Of a stretch of 64,000 bases of DNA, positions 37,644-46,080 are shown in pieces. Source of the stretch: UTCHB3 sp964371075. Lineage in GTDB: Bacteria > Bacteroidota > Ignavibacteria > Ignavibacteriales > Ignavibacteriaceae. The notes beneath the pieces are model-generated. The model saw nothing but the letters and a program-made list of their open reading frames with translations. It was not told the DNA's origin and did no database searches. Location: positions 248,001-312,000 of the forward strand of contig CAYJKN010000003.1 in NCBI GenBank assembly GCA_964371075.1, read 5' to 3'. Position 1 is the first letter of the stretch. Each line of letters starts with the position of its first letter. A program made the translations under genes and the position numbers.

Positions 37644-38630
37644 ATGTACTCAACCAGACTAAAAGCAGGAATTATTTCATTATTAGTGGGCCTTTCGATG
37701 CTCCTGATGAAATTCACAGCCTATTATCTTACAAATTCAGCGGCCATCTTTTCAGACGCCCTGGAATCAATTGTCCACATCGCAGCCACTTCAATGGCTC
37801 TTTTCAGCATCTACTACTCTTCTAAACCTCCGGACAAGGAACATCCTTACGGACATGGTAACATGGAATATTTTTCGGCTGGTGTTGAGGGTCTTCTTAT
37901 TCTGATTGCCGCGATTGGTATCATCTACTACGCTGTTATGGATATAATATATCCTCCCGGTATCGAAAAGCTTGACATCGGTATGGGAATCATTGGACTT
38001 GCAGCATTGATCAATCTGTTTCTTGGACTGTTTTTAGTAAAAACAGGAAAAAAAACAAATTCTTTAACTTTGGTTGCAGATGGTAAACATGTACTCACCG
38101 ACTCCTATACAAGTTTGGGAGTATTAATCGGGGTTACGATTGTCTTCTTCACAGATATAGAAATAATCGATCCACTCTTCGCCATTTTTGTCGGGATGAA
38201 TATTATCTACACAGGATATACTCTGATGAGGGAGGCATTTGGAGGGTTAATGCATGAAGCAGACACCTTAACTGTTGAGAAAATTTCCAATGAGCTTGTT
38301 TCAATTAAAAAAAACGATTGGATAGATATTCATGAGCTAAGGTGCAGAAAATCAGGTAGTTTTGTGGCTATCGATTTTCATTTGATTCTCCCTTTTTATC
38401 AAACCATTAAAGATGCTCATGACGAAGAGACGAGGATAAAGGCGCATATCAAAGAAAAATTTAGTGAGTCAGATGTGATGATACATTTCGATTATTGTCA
38501 AAAAAAATTGTGCAAGTTTTGCACACTTGAGAGTTGCCATGAAAGAGAGGAGAAATTTACTACTCCAATATCGTGGGATACAATCAAAACCACCGGTAGA
38601 CCGGTATATGAAATTTTTCCCAATAAATAA
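37644..38630 (+). CDS. Cation diffusion facilitator (CDF) transporter with Cys-rich tail
   Basis: This 328-residue inner-membrane metal/proton antiporter of the CDF family has six predicted membrane segments in residues ~8-205. The family motif HPYGHGNMEYFSA (from His67) is present, and the transport-site residues are in FSDALESIVHI and ADGKHVLTDSYTS. The cytoplasmic domain (from ~210) ends with an unusual cysteine cluster, Cys285-x4-Cys290-x2-Cys293-x4-Cys298-His, which could bind a thiophilic metal. Zn, Fe, Mn, Co or Cd may be the substrate. The next gene starts 14 bases downstream. Confidence 0.9.
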   Translation: MYSTRLKAGIISLLVGLSMLLMKFTAYYLTNSAAIFSDALESIVHIAATSMALFSIYYSSKPPDKEHPYGHGNMEYFSAGVEGLLILIAAIGIIYYAVMDIIYPPGIEKLDIGMGIIGLAALINLFLGLFLVKTGKKTNSLTLVADGKHVLTDSYTSLGVLIGVTIVFFTDIEIIDPLFAIFVGMNIIYTGYTLMREAFGGLMHEADTLTVEKISNELVSIKKNDWIDIHELRCRKSGSFVAIDFHLILPFYQTIKDAHDEETRIKAHIKEKFSESDVMIHFDYCQKKLCKFCTLESCHEREEKFTTPISWDTIKTTGRPVYEIFPNK

Positions 38631-38644
38631 ATACAGGTAAGAAT

Positions 38645-39628
38645 ATGTTGGATCTAAGCTACAAATACATGAATCTTCAGCTTAAAAATCCTGTTATCGC
38701 GGCTTCATCAGGCCAGACCAAAACTTTGGATAATCTGCAAAAACTCTATGATAATGGAGTTGGAGCTGTTGTTCTTAAAAGTTTTTTTGAGGAATCGCTT
38801 CCTAAATCACCAAAAATGAATCCTGAAGAAAATTATCACCCTGAGATTTATGAATATTTTGGATATGAACATGATAAATATTTTGGCTTAAAAGACTATT
38901 GTGAACTCGTTTCAAATGCCAAAGCAAAATTTGATATTCCGATTATTGCAAGTATCAACTGTACAAGTGCCGACTGGTGGTTCAACTTCGCAGAACAGCT
39001 TGAGGCATCCGGTGCCGATGCAATTGAACTAAATGTGTTCAACTATGCCTCATCCAAAAACTTTGCTTCACCAAACATTGAAAAAATATATCTTGACATC
39101 GTTAAGGGTGTTAATAATTCAGTTAAAATACCTGTTTCAATAAAACTTGGACAGAATTTCAGCTCCATCCCCCATTTTGTGTCAGGACTTGAACAAAATG
39201 GTATTAATGGAATAGTCCTGTTTAATCGGTTTACCGATCTGGATATTGACATCGAATCGTTTAAATTTAAAACTTCATTTGAATTCAGCGAAAAACATGA
39301 GTTTTTTGTACCACTTAGATGGATAGCCATTCTTGCCCGTCAAGTAAAATGTGGTTTGTGCGCCTCAACAGGTGTTAAAGGATATGAAGAAGTTCTCAAG
39401 TTTTTATTGGCAGGTGCATCTGCAGTGCAATTAGCTTCGGTTATCTATCAAAAGAGCCCGGCTGTAATTGGTGAAATTCTGAAAAATATTGAAGAATGGA
39501 TGAGAAGGCACAATATCGAAAAACTTGAAAGTATTAAAGGAAAACTTAGCTTTTCACCCGATGCTGAAGGTGTTGCAAATTATTATATGCGCTCTCAGTT
39601 TATGGAGAAAATTTCCGAGGTAGAGTAA
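38645..39628 (+). CDS. Dihydroorotate dehydrogenase-like FMN protein
   Basis: This 327-residue TIM-barrel protein resembles class 1 dihydroorotate dehydrogenases: LKNPVIAASSGQTKTLDNLQKLYDNG at the start, IIASINCTSADWWFNFAEQLEASGADAIELNVF in the middle, and STGVKGYEEVLKFLLAGASAVQLASVIYQ for phosphate/FMN binding. The active-site Cys-containing loop of true PyrD enzymes is not obvious. It belongs to a dihydroorotate dehydrogenase-like group found widely in Bacteroidota and Chlorobi whose substrate is not established. AGGTAAG lies just before the ATG. It is probably co-transcribed with the CDF gene. Confidence 0.8.
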   Translation: MLDLSYKYMNLQLKNPVIAASSGQTKTLDNLQKLYDNGVGAVVLKSFFEESLPKSPKMNPEENYHPEIYEYFGYEHDKYFGLKDYCELVSNAKAKFDIPIIASINCTSADWWFNFAEQLEASGADAIELNVFNYASSKNFASPNIEKIYLDIVKGVNNSVKIPVSIKLGQNFSSIPHFVSGLEQNGINGIVLFNRFTDLDIDIESFKFKTSFEFSEKHEFFVPLRWIAILARQVKCGLCASTGVKGYEEVLKFLLAGASAVQLASVIYQKSPAVIGEILKNIEEWMRRHNIEKLESIKGKLSFSPDAEGVANYYMRSQFMEKISEVE

Positions 39629-39638
39629 AATTCACGGG

Positions 39639-40472
39639 CTACAACTCCTCAGTGTAAACAAGGTATTCAGGCGGAAGTGACGATGTAAAAACTTCCGCCA
39701 GTTCCTCCGTCTCAAAAATCCCAAACACCGTGGATCCACTTCCACTCATCAATGCAAATGAGGCTCCCGACCTTAACATCGATTGCTTTAAATTACCAAT
39801 TTCGGGGTGGACATTAAAAACAGTTTTCTCAAAAGTGTTTATGACAACATCCCTTAACTCATTGTAATCGTTGATAATACGGCCATTCAGTTCAAGCAGG
39901 TTAAACTTGGGTTTTGACGGGATACAATTTTTGTAGGCCTCTGCTGTTGAGACATGAATCCCTGGATTTACAACAACAATAATCCCTTCTATTTTGAGGT
40001 CAATTTCTGTTAATTTCTCCCCTCTCCCTGAAGCAAAAGAAGGATAAGGATGGACAAAAAATGGCACATCTGAACCAAGTTGTAAACCAAATTCACTCAA
40101 TTCTGCTTTGGAATATCCCAAACTAAACAGATCATTTAATCCCAATAAAACAGAAGCTGCATTTGAAGAACCACCCCCCAGGCCTGCACCCAATGGGATG
40201 TTTTTAGTCAAAGTAATCCTGCAGTTGAGTACATTTCCCGTTTTTTGTTCAAGAAGTTTTACCGCTTTGTAAATCAGGTTATTGGTGGTGTCTGAATTAA
40301 GTTCAGGGATATTACTTTCGATTAGCAGATGATCACATTCACGAACAATTATCTCGTCACTTAGGCGCAAAGGATAAAATACAGTCTCAATATTATGAAA
40401 ACCGTCACTCCTCTTCTCTGTGATAAACAACCCAAAGTTTATTTTCGATAATGAGTTGATTATTAATTTCAT
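39639..40472 (-). CDS. ispE: 4-diphosphocytidyl-2-C-methyl-D-erythritol kinase
   Basis: This 277-residue GHMP kinase catalyses the ATP-dependent step of the non-mevalonate isoprenoid pathway that makes CDP-ME 2-phosphate. Key features are SLSKINFGLFITEKRSDGFHNIETVF at the N-terminus, the glycine-rich ATP loop NIPLGAGLGGGSSNAA, and ALMSGSGSTVFGIF near the C-terminus. It is convergent with the dihydroorotate-dehydrogenase-like gene (10 bases) and follows the three GT9 genes on the same strand. No other isoprenoid gene is in view. Confidence 0.94.
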   Translation of the reverse strand: MKLIINSLSKINFGLFITEKRSDGFHNIETVFYPLRLSDEIIVRECDHLLIESNIPELNSDTTNNLIYKAVKLLEQKTGNVLNCRITLTKNIPLGAGLGGGSSNAASVLLGLNDLFSLGYSKAELSEFGLQLGSDVPFFVHPYPSFASGRGEKLTEIDLKIEGIIVVVNPGIHVSTAEAYKNCIPSKPKFNLLELNGRIINDYNELRDVVINTFEKTVFNVHPEIGNLKQSMLRSGASFALMSGSGSTVFGIFETEELAEVFTSSLPPEYLVYTEEL

Positions 40473-40498
40473 CGTGTTAATTGATCCGGTTGTTCTTT

Positions 40499-41629
40499 TT
40501 AAGCACGATTTAGAGTAATTTCTACCGCAGCTTTTACAACTGCGTTAAACATTCCATCGAGGTCGATCTGATCAATACACTCCAGGTTATATGGACATGT
40601 TTTTTTCCAGCAAGGTGAACACTCAAGATTCTCAGGGTAGAACATGACTCCATTATCGTAGAGATCAATTTCTGTCCAGCAACTTAAACCAAACCATGAC
40701 ACTATATATTTTTCCAGTGCGATACCAAGGTGCATGCCAAAGGAATCACCGGTAACAATAATGTCAGCCAGCGATTCATAAACGGCACCCATTCTAACAC
40801 CTTCGTTTGTTGGTGTACTGATTATCTCCAGCGGAAATGTGTTGGCTATCTCATTATTTCTTGCTGCATCCTCGGGACCACCGAGCAGGATAACCTTTAG
40901 ATCAGTTTCCTTTAATATTCTGTCGATTAATAGTATGTGTTGATCCACTCTCATTTTTTTATTCGGGAACAGAGTGGAACAGCCGGTGTTAAATCCAACA
41001 ATTAGCTCCTTTTTATGGAATCCATATCTTTTCCTTAATTCAGCAGATTTATTTTTCTCCTCTTTTGTGAGTGAAAAGACATAACCCAATCGTTCATAAC
41101 CAAGATCGAGAGTTTCAGCTACATACTCCTGTTTGGTTTTACGGTTAACCTTAAATTTAAGATTATCATCCAACCCAAGCATATAATTGTAATATGCGCC
41201 CCCGTTAAGAGGTATAATCTTACCATCTTTATCGAGACCAAATCCTTTTTTTTCTGCAGCATGCATCGAATTGAGCATTGCACAAGCTTTATGCGACTTG
41301 TCCAGATTAACTGCTATATCAAAGTGAATATTTCTCAGAATATTAAGGGATTCAAAGTTGTAAATAAAAACCTGTTCAAGAAGTGGATTATTCTCAAGTA
41401 GCGGCGAAGATATTTTTTCGGTGACCCAGTAGATGGATGAAACCGGATACTTTTTTTTCAACAAAGGTAATTGGGCGGTGGTCATCAGCACATCCCCCAT
41501 CGCATCAAGATTTATTATAAGAATCTTAACTCCCATGGGTGAATCTTCTTTACATCCTTGTTCAAGGCAATTGTGCCCGGGAAAACACGGTTTATAACCG
41601 TTAAAATGTTTACAGTCAGGAATGTTCAT
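40499..41629 (-). CDS. GT9 (heptosyltransferase-like) glycosyltransferase with extra Cys motifs
   Basis: This 376-residue GT-B enzyme of family GT9 has the family start KILIINLDAMGDVLMTTAQLPLL and the C-terminal nucleotide-site region ADIIVTGDSFGMHLGIALEKYIVSWFG. Such enzymes add heptose or related sugars to the lipopolysaccharide core or to other surface glycans on the cytoplasmic side. Two cysteine groups stand out: an N-terminal extension with Cys6, Cys15, Cys21 and Cys26 before the Rossmann start, and a C-terminal CSPCWKKTCPYNLEC. The gene overlaps the upstream GT9 gene by 14 bases. The acceptor is unknown. Confidence 0.88.
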   Translation of the reverse strand: MNIPDCKHFNGYKPCFPGHNCLEQGCKEDSPMGVKILIINLDAMGDVLMTTAQLPLLKKKYPVSSIYWVTEKISSPLLENNPLLEQVFIYNFESLNILRNIHFDIAVNLDKSHKACAMLNSMHAAEKKGFGLDKDGKIIPLNGGAYYNYMLGLDDNLKFKVNRKTKQEYVAETLDLGYERLGYVFSLTKEEKNKSAELRKRYGFHKKELIVGFNTGCSTLFPNKKMRVDQHILLIDRILKETDLKVILLGGPEDAARNNEIANTFPLEIISTPTNEGVRMGAVYESLADIIVTGDSFGMHLGIALEKYIVSWFGLSCWTEIDLYDNGVMFYPENLECSPCWKKTCPYNLECIDQIDLDGMFNAVVKAAVEITLNRA

Positions 41630-42701
41630 ATCTTTTTAATTCATCATTTAAAAATGTATCAAATTTCTCCATCACCTTCAAAAACTTTACATCTTTTAGT
41701 GTTGGTGATGAGGTTACTATTGCTTCATATCGGGTATTGTATGGATACCAGATTATATCCTCTGTTTCATATTTCACATATAGTCCAAACACAGGGATAT
41801 TATAAATTGATGCCAGGTGAACTGTGGCAGTATCAGGACTAAAGAGCAAATTGATTTTCCACACCATCGCGCAAAATTCTCCAAATCCCGGGGTATAATA
41901 GGTTCTCTCCGAATAAGGATCAATTTCCAGACTCAATTTAATATCTCTTGTTGAACACAACAAAAGATATTCAATCTTTTTTTCTTTCAGGTACCCTACA
42001 AGTTTTCTGAAATTTTCTGTCCCCCAATATCGTGCCATGCTTCCGGCGGAAATATTGATGCCGATAATAAACTCCGACCCGCTGAATTTGCCGGCAAAAT
42101 AACGGTTGACATTTTCTATATCTTCTTTTGACGGAAAATATCTTATGGCAGGTTTTACCATTGAAGTTTCCGTTTGTTCATGACCTTCAAAAAGCTCTGT
42201 AAGTTTTAAACATCTGTCAATTACATGATATTTCCGCGAATCAGGTTTATCAATAAGGTGAGTAAAAAGTTGAGCGTTGCCTCTTCTTAATCCTGCTATA
42301 AAATTCGCTTTTAAATTCTTTAGTATATAACTTACTGTTACTGAAACATCGTCATGTAGATCAAAAACGACCTTATAACCTGCTTTATTGATCTTTTTAA
42401 GGAGTTTTCCTGTACCCTCTGCTCCTTTTTCATAAATCATCACGTTGGTGATATCGGGGTTATTTCGAAAAACAAAATGATTGTGCCTGTCGGCAAGAAC
42501 AGTGATCTCACACCCGGTGGTTATCTTCAACTGATGCAAAAAAGGTGTTACCACCAATGCATCACCAATCCTGTTAAGTCTGATACATAATACCTTATCT
42601 TCTTTACTCAGTTGAATTCGAGTGTTACTTTTTTTTCGCCTGCCGGAGAATAGTATCCAGCGCAAAAACAACTTTTTGAAAAAAATCTCTATCTTTTTCA
42701 T
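41616..42701 (-). CDS. GT9 (heptosyltransferase-like) glycosyltransferase
   Basis: This 361-residue GT9 enzyme is the middle one of three consecutive genes. The N-terminal Rossmann domain starts at VLCIRLNRIGDALVVTPFLHQLK, after a 35-residue basic extension. The sugar-nucleotide region reads NLLFSPDTATVHLASIYNIPVFGLY. It lacks the cysteine clusters of its downstream neighbour. It lies 3 bases after the first GT9 gene and overlaps the third by 14 bases, so all three are made together, probably for consecutive transfers in core-oligosaccharide synthesis. The exact sugar is not predictable. Confidence 0.87.
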   Translation of the reverse strand: MKKIEIFFKKLFLRWILFSGRRKKSNTRIQLSKEDKVLCIRLNRIGDALVVTPFLHQLKITTGCEITVLADRHNHFVFRNNPDITNVMIYEKGAEGTGKLLKKINKAGYKVVFDLHDDVSVTVSYILKNLKANFIAGLRRGNAQLFTHLIDKPDSRKYHVIDRCLKLTELFEGHEQTETSMVKPAIRYFPSKEDIENVNRYFAGKFSGSEFIIGINISAGSMARYWGTENFRKLVGYLKEKKIEYLLLCSTRDIKLSLEIDPYSERTYYTPGFGEFCAMVWKINLLFSPDTATVHLASIYNIPVFGLYVKYETEDIIWYPYNTRYEAIVTSSPTLKDVKFLKVMEKFDTFLNDELKRYEHS

Positions 42702-42704
42702 CGA

Positions 42705-43733
42705 CTAAATGTTTATTCCATTTTTCGTCAACAGTGAATCTATTTTTGACATAACTCTTTCAACAGGAAGATGCAGGAAACACTCATGTTTACGGTTACA
42801 TTTGAGTAAATTACAGCAGATACAATCAAGTTCATCAAGCCTGACAGTTTCGTGTTTATTCCCGTAAGGTCCTTGAAGTGCGGGGTCTGTGGGCCCGTGA
42901 AGGGCCAAAGTCGGAACCCCCAAAGCAGAAATAAAGTGCATTGGTCCACTGTCATTTGCAACAGCAAATAAACACCCAAGCGACAATGCTCCCATCTCCA
43001 TAAAAGTGGTCTCAGGTGATAAAACAGCAGTATTGGTCATCAACGACTTTATCTTTTCAGCTTCATCAAGATCACCCTTTCCCCAGAGAATTAAGGAAGT
43101 TAATCCATATCTCTCATAAATTTTCCTCCCAATCTCTGCAAATTTCTCGGGATCACACCTTTTTGATTCCCATCCTCCGCCCGGAACAAGTGCACAAAAT
43201 TTTAAATCGTCTTTTTGCGATTTAAAAAATTTAGTTGCATTCTCTGCAGCTTCTTTGGATACCATCAAATACTGTTCCCTGTGTTTTACATCAATTCCAA
43301 TCTTCTCAAGAAATAAAAGATGAAGTTCTCCGGCATGATGTTTCCCTCTTTCAGCAGGACCATAAAGGTTGTAGGCGTATTTTCGTCCGCGATATGGAAA
43401 TCCTGCTCTAAATTTTGCACCACTCCCAAATGTAAGCTGTGCCGATTTTGGATTTGAATAAAGATCAATCACCAAATCATATTTTCGTCGTCTTATTTCA
43501 AGAATTTTAGCCGCAATTTCGAATCTGTTTGAAAAATTGTAGATCAAAACTTCATTTATCAGCGGAATTTCTTTTAACAACTGCGCCGATGGTCTCTCAG
43601 TAAGAAAATCGATTGCAGCACCAGGATATTGCGATTTTATGTTTTTCAGCACCACTGTACTAAGAATAACATCACCGATACCCCTGAATTTAATCAACAA
43701 TATTTTCTTTATTTGAGATTTCCGGAGGAGCAT
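42705..43733 (-). CDS. GT9 (heptosyltransferase-like) glycosyltransferase
   Basis: This 342-residue GT9 enzyme is first in the three-gene glycosyltransferase run. Signatures are KILLIKFRGIGDVILSTVVLKNIKSQYP at the N-terminus, a mid-domain PGGGWESKRCDPEKFAEIG that resembles the ADP-heptose contact region, and FAVANDSGPMHFISALGVPTLALHGPTDP in the C-terminal half. The C-terminus has the CICCNLLKCNRKHEC cysteine group common in heptosyltransferases. It is divergent from prmC, with 87 bases between the starts, which must hold the promoter for both directions. Confidence 0.89.
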   Translation of the reverse strand: MLLRKSQIKKILLIKFRGIGDVILSTVVLKNIKSQYPGAAIDFLTERPSAQLLKEIPLINEVLIYNFSNRFEIAAKILEIRRRKYDLVIDLYSNPKSAQLTFGSGAKFRAGFPYRGRKYAYNLYGPAERGKHHAGELHLLFLEKIGIDVKHREQYLMVSKEAAENATKFFKSQKDDLKFCALVPGGGWESKRCDPEKFAEIGRKIYERYGLTSLILWGKGDLDEAEKIKSLMTNTAVLSPETTFMEMGALSLGCLFAVANDSGPMHFISALGVPTLALHGPTDPALQGPYGNKHETVRLDELDCICCNLLKCNRKHECFLHLPVERVMSKIDSLLTKNGINI

Positions 43734-43820
43734 GGCAAATTTTCTATCTCTTGTTCATATATTTCTTCCCTGCAAATCTATTAATTCTATTTTAGTTATC
43801 CAATTTTTGAAAAATTTATC

Positions 43821-44684
43821 ATGCCGACTGTACTGGAAATCCTGGACAAATCCACAAAATTTTTAGATGAAAAAGGGATTGAGTCCCCCCGTCTTAATGC
43901 CGATCTGTTAATGGCTCATGTCCTCACATGTAAAAGACTTGACCTCTACATGATGTTCGACCGACCCCTTAAGGAACCCGAACTTGAGTCTTACCGGGAG
44001 TGTATCAGAAGAAGAATCAAATTTGAACCACTTCAATATATAGTTGGCAATGTTGAATTTTTTGGTTTAACACTTGAGGTTAACTCTTCCGTTTTGATTC
44101 CACGACAGGAAACAGAGTTGTTAGTGGATATAATAATTCAGGAAAATAAAGACCGCTCAGGGCTGAAAATCCTTGATATCGGTACCGGAAGTGGTAATAT
44201 TGCTATCGCGCTCGCTAAAATGTTGCCGGGGTCAGAAGTTACAACAATAGATGTAAGTGAAGCATCCATGGAAACTGCGAAAAAAAATGCCGCCCTTAAC
44301 TCAGTAACAAACATCAATTTTTTAACATCTGATGTTATCGATTTTTTTACGTATCAAAATGGTACAACAGGTGAGTTGTATGACCTGATCATTTCTAATC
44401 CCCCTTATGTTTCAAATTCCGATTATCTTAAAGTTCAGGAAGAGGTGTTAAAATACGAACCATCCATAGCTGTCACTGATTTCGCCGATGGATACAAATT
44501 TCATTCTGAGATTATCTCAAAGTCACTGTTAAGTCTGAAACAAATGGGAAAAGTTTATCTGGAAATGGCGCTCGGTCAGGATGAGACATTATCAGGAATG
44601 ATGGTTTCGGCAGGATATTCAAATATTGAAGTTTATAGAGATTACAATAAGATTAAAAGATTTATAAGAGGAATTAAGGCATAA
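43821..44684 (+). CDS. prmC: Peptide chain release factor N5-glutamine methyltransferase
   Basis: This 287-residue SAM-dependent methyltransferase modifies the GGQ glutamine of release factors RF1 and RF2. It has the helical N-terminal domain (SPRLNADLLMAHVL), VLIPRQETELLVD, the SAM loop LDIGTGSGNIAIALA, and the catalytic NPPYVSNSD. Length and motifs are standard. It opens a plus-strand run of six genes to purE, and its TAA stop overlaps the ATG of dtd by one base. Confidence 0.95.
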   Translation: MPTVLEILDKSTKFLDEKGIESPRLNADLLMAHVLTCKRLDLYMMFDRPLKEPELESYRECIRRRIKFEPLQYIVGNVEFFGLTLEVNSSVLIPRQETELLVDIIIQENKDRSGLKILDIGTGSGNIAIALAKMLPGSEVTTIDVSEASMETAKKNAALNSVTNINFLTSDVIDFFTYQNGTTGELYDLIISNPPYVSNSDYLKVQEEVLKYEPSIAVTDFADGYKFHSEIISKSLLSLKQMGKVYLEMALGQDETLSGMMVSAGYSNIEVYRDYNKIKRFIRGIKA

Positions 44685-45133
44685 TGAGAGCACTTGTCCA
44701 AAGAGTTACTGAAGCCGGAGTTTATATAAACGATCCCGTTTATGCTGCCGAAACAAAAGCAGGAATGGTAATTCTACTCGGGGTGAAAGAGGGTGATACA
44801 ATTCAGGATGTAAACTTTGTGGCTGATAAGTGTTCAAATCTCCGCATATTTGAAGATGATAATGGTAAAATGAACATCTCAATAAAAGAAACAGGTGGTG
44901 AAGTTTTAATTATCTCTCAATTCACCCTCTATGGCGAAACTGCCAAAGGAAATCGTCCAGCTTTCACCCTCGCTGCCAAACCTGAAGAAGCAAACGAACT
45001 TTATGAGGCTTTTGTGGAGAGAATGAAAGTAAATCTTGGTTCACTAAAGATAAAGACTGGAATATTTGCTGCGATGATGACTGTTAAGATTATTAATGAC
45101 GGGCCTGTTACTCTGCTTGTGGAGTCAAAATAG
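44684..45133 (+). CDS. dtd: D-aminoacyl-tRNA deacylase
   Basis: This 149-residue enzyme hydrolyses D-amino acids mischarged on tRNA. The N-terminal MRALVQRVTEAGVYI, the catalytic-region SQFTLYGETAKGNRPAF and the NDGPVTLLVES motif are all present. The Gly-cis-Pro equivalent sits in NDGPVT. The usual TGxFGA is TGIFAA here, a conservative change. It starts one base inside the prmC stop (TAATG) and ends one base inside the GTG start of the next gene. Confidence 0.93.
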   Translation: MRALVQRVTEAGVYINDPVYAAETKAGMVILLGVKEGDTIQDVNFVADKCSNLRIFEDDNGKMNISIKETGGEVLIISQFTLYGETAKGNRPAFTLAAKPEEANELYEAFVERMKVNLGSLKIKTGIFAAMMTVKIINDGPVTLLVESK

Positions 45134-46080
45134 TGATTCCGATAAAAAAGTGTAATGGTTCAATTGCCCTCTTTTTTATCGATGGAGTTGGAATTGGAGA
45201 AAATGAACCAACTAAAAATCCTTTTTTCTCCTATCCCTTCAAAATATTTAATGAAATATTTGAAACAACCCCATGGTTGGGAAATGTCCCCCTCTTTAGT
45301 GAACAAGGAATACTTTTTCCTGTTGATGCCGCACATGGATTTGTTGGTTACCCCCAAAGTGGAACAGGACAGCTCTCCATATTTGGTGGTTTTGATGCGA
45401 TTAAAGCATTTGGAGGTCACTTTGGCCCCTACGCCCCACTTTCGGTGGTTGAAAATATTTATAAGTCAAATCTCTTTATGGATGTTACAAAACAGGGTTA
45501 TGCATTCAAATTTTTGAACGCCTATCCCCGACCATTTTTTGATCATATCAGAAAAAAACCAAAAAGATTAAATGTAACTGCCCACTGTATGATTGCCTCA
45601 GAAATCCCTTTTAATAAAGCACGCCAGGTGTATGACAAACAAGCACTTACAGCCGAGATAACAAATTATAGATGGAGAGGCAAATTAGGCTCAAAGTTAC
45701 CTGAAATCTCACCTGAAGAAGCCGGTAAAATATTTTTGCGAAACATGCGGAAAAACGATCTTTCAGTCTTTGAATATTACCTGACGGATTATGCCGGGCA
45801 CAGACGCTATGATGGAAAGATTGAAGAAATTTGCGAAATCCTTGATCGTTTTTTGCTTTATATAATGAAAAATTTTGATCATGAAAATGATACTTTGATG
45901 GTTTGTTCAGATCATGGAAATTTTGAGGACATTTCAGTTAAAACCCACACTAAACATCCCTCAATATTTATCTCTTATGGTAAATATGCCGATCAGATAA
46001 AATCGAAGGTGGACAATTTATCCAAAATAATGCCCGTCATTCTGGAATTGTTGAAGAAGAATGAAAAGCCTCTCACTTGA
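45133..46080 (+). CDS. Alkaline-phosphatase-superfamily metalloenzyme (phosphopentomutase/iPGM-like)
   Basis: This 315-residue protein begins with a GTG preceded by GGAG at the right distance and overlapping the dtd stop by one base. The fold is that of the phosphomutase/alkaline phosphatase superfamily: ALFFIDGVGIG provides the first metal Asp, PQSGTGQLSIFGG the nucleophile loop (Ser or Thr), FEYYLTDYAGHRRYDG a metal Asp/His, and VCSDHGNFED the distal Asp-His, with KTHTKHPS the last His. It resembles the compact metalloenzymes annotated only at superfamily level in Chlorobi and Bacteroidota. A phosphosugar-mutase or phosphohydrolase role is likely, but the substrate is unknown. Confidence 0.78.
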   Translation: MIPIKKCNGSIALFFIDGVGIGENEPTKNPFFSYPFKIFNEIFETTPWLGNVPLFSEQGILFPVDAAHGFVGYPQSGTGQLSIFGGFDAIKAFGGHFGPYAPLSVVENIYKSNLFMDVTKQGYAFKFLNAYPRPFFDHIRKKPKRLNVTAHCMIASEIPFNKARQVYDKQALTAEITNYRWRGKLGSKLPEISPEEAGKIFLRNMRKNDLSVFEYYLTDYAGHRRYDGKIEEICEILDRFLLYIMKNFDHENDTLMVCSDHGNFEDISVKTHTKHPSIFISYGKYADQIKSKVDNLSKIMPVILELLKKNEKPLT

